Below are positions 63,389-64,000 of a stretch of 64,000 nt of DNA, piece by piece. How positions within the stretch are numbered: position 1 is the first letter of the stretch; each line of letters opens with the position of its first letter. The position numbers were made by a program, and so were the translations under genes. This stretch comes from Chitinophaga sp. LS1 (GTDB taxonomy: Bacteria; Bacteroidota; Bacteroidia; Chitinophagales; Chitinophagaceae): assembly GCF_034274695.1 (NCBI RefSeq), contig NZ_CP128362.1:3536501-3600500 (forward strand). Reading direction: 5' to 3'. The notes under the pieces are model-generated. The model saw nothing but the letters and a program-made list of their open reading frames with translations, made no database searches and had not been told where the DNA came from.

Positions 63389-64000
63389 TTATTTACTGGC
63401 ATTATCCAGCAATCCCAGATCTTCCGCATCCAGCTGTAAAGCCGGTGCCGCCACCAGTGTTTCCAGCTGATGTTGGCTTGTAGCACTCACGATCGGAGCT
63501 GCAATGGTTGGTTGCGCCAGCAACCATGCCAGTGCAACAGTTGCAGGTTTAGAATTATGTTTAGCCGCTACTTTGTCCAGTGCATGTAATACCCCAATAC
63601 CTTTTGCATCCAGGTATTTCCTCACTCCTTCACCACGCACACTTTTCTTAAAATCGTCCTCAGAACGGTATTTACCTGTCAGGAAACCTGCTGCCAGTGA
63701 CCAGTAAGGCATTACACTCAAACCATACTGCTGTGCAATAGGTTGGTATTTTGTTTCAAAATTTGCACGCTCTACCAGGTTGTAATGTGGCTGTAAAGCC
63801 TGGTAACGGGGTAAACCCTTTTCTTCTGCCAGTTTCAGGGACGCTGTCAGGCGCTCCGGTGTCAGGTTGGAAGCCGCAATGTATTTTACTTTACCAGCTT
63901 TGATAATTTCATCGTAGGCAGACAATGTCTCTTCTAAAGGAGTCACATTATCATCAAAGTGTGTATAGTACAAATCAATATGATCTGTTTGTAAACGTTG
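63389..64000 (-). CDS. Aldo/keto reductase, C-terminal part (cut by window edge)
   Basis: The frame is open from the right edge (first codons QRLQTDHIDLYYTHFDDNVT) to a stop at 63389-63391. No true start is in the window. Visible motifs are IDLYYTHF, GKVKYIAASNLTPERL, LQPHYNLVERANFETKYQPI (strand with substrate-binding residues), YWSLAAGFLTGKY, and the NADP-binding end PIVSATSQHQLETLVAA. It is an NADPH-dependent oxidoreductase of the general stress/YghZ-like aldo/keto reductase type; substrate unknown. Confidence 0.92.
   Translation of the reverse strand, partial: QRLQTDHIDLYYTHFDDNVTPLEETLSAYDEIIKAGKVKYIAASNLTPERLTASLKLAEEKGLPRYQALQPHYNLVERANFETKYQPIAQQYGLSVMPYWSLAAGFLTGKYRSEDDFKKSVRGEGVRKYLDAKGIGVLHALDKVAAKHNSKPATVALAWLLAQPTIAAPIVSATSQHQLETLVAAPALQLDAEDLGLLDNASK

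Overview
This window looks like chromosomal DNA from a Bacteroidota soil-type bacterium, most likely Chitinophagaceae and probably Chitinophaga-like (inference). The evidence is two very large secreted proteins with gliding-motility/type IX secretion C-terminal domains (733-6777 and 52454-55834), a PorP/SprF partner gene (6828-7730), a TonB-dependent receptor with a carboxypeptidase-like N-terminal domain, many exported glycoside hydrolases, and promoters of the Bacteroidota type (TTTG, about 20 nt, TAnnTTTG). No rRNA or tRNA was recognised. One tmRNA (ssrA) is present, and no CRISPR array was seen. Layout. 1-7.8 kb: start of ahcY on the minus strand, then a Calx-beta adhesin and its PorP/SprF gene. 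8.0-16.7 kb: mostly housekeeping genes (GNAT, DsbA-like, PolX-like, a lysine/alanine-rich histone-like protein, rpmA, rplU, a GH3-family enzyme, dxr, rseP). 17.1-27.7 kb: an accessory segment that begins exactly at ssrA. A decayed serine-recombinase gene overlaps the ssrA 3' end. It is followed by a six-gene minus-strand operon (ECF sigma factor, small membrane protein, periplasmic metal-sensor-like protein, YHYH lipoprotein, MORN-repeat protein, SCO1-like protein), an IS5-type transposase fragment, a small exported protein and a three-gene plus-strand operon matching the Shango anti-phage system (TerB-C protein, BrxD-like ATPase, Lhr-like helicase). 27.8-38.8 kb: GH31 and GH2 glycosidases, small proteins, a two-gene membrane/TPR cassette and an S9 peptidase. 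38.8-49.5 kb: small membrane proteins, a TonB receptor and a complete RND efflux operon (adaptor, permease, outer-membrane factor). 49.7-64 kb: an AraC regulator with a serine hydrolase, the second CHU_C protein, an alkyltransferase-like protein, a GH5-ricin lipoprotein, malQ, a Nudix-type regulator divergent from a sugar MFS transporter, a DUF1361 membrane protein and a partial aldo/keto reductase. How the parts work together. The 733 and 6828 genes form a surface-adhesin/secretion pair. The GH31, GH2, GH5 and MalQ enzymes and the sugar transporter fit a polysaccharide-scavenging lifestyle. The sigma-factor operon looks like an envelope metal or redox stress regulon. The Shango operon is the clearest defence locus. 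The window also holds four gene remnants absent from simple ORF calls: the recombinase, the transposase, a flavodoxin-family gene and an AraC gene. The last two keep both ends of the gene but have lost the middle.
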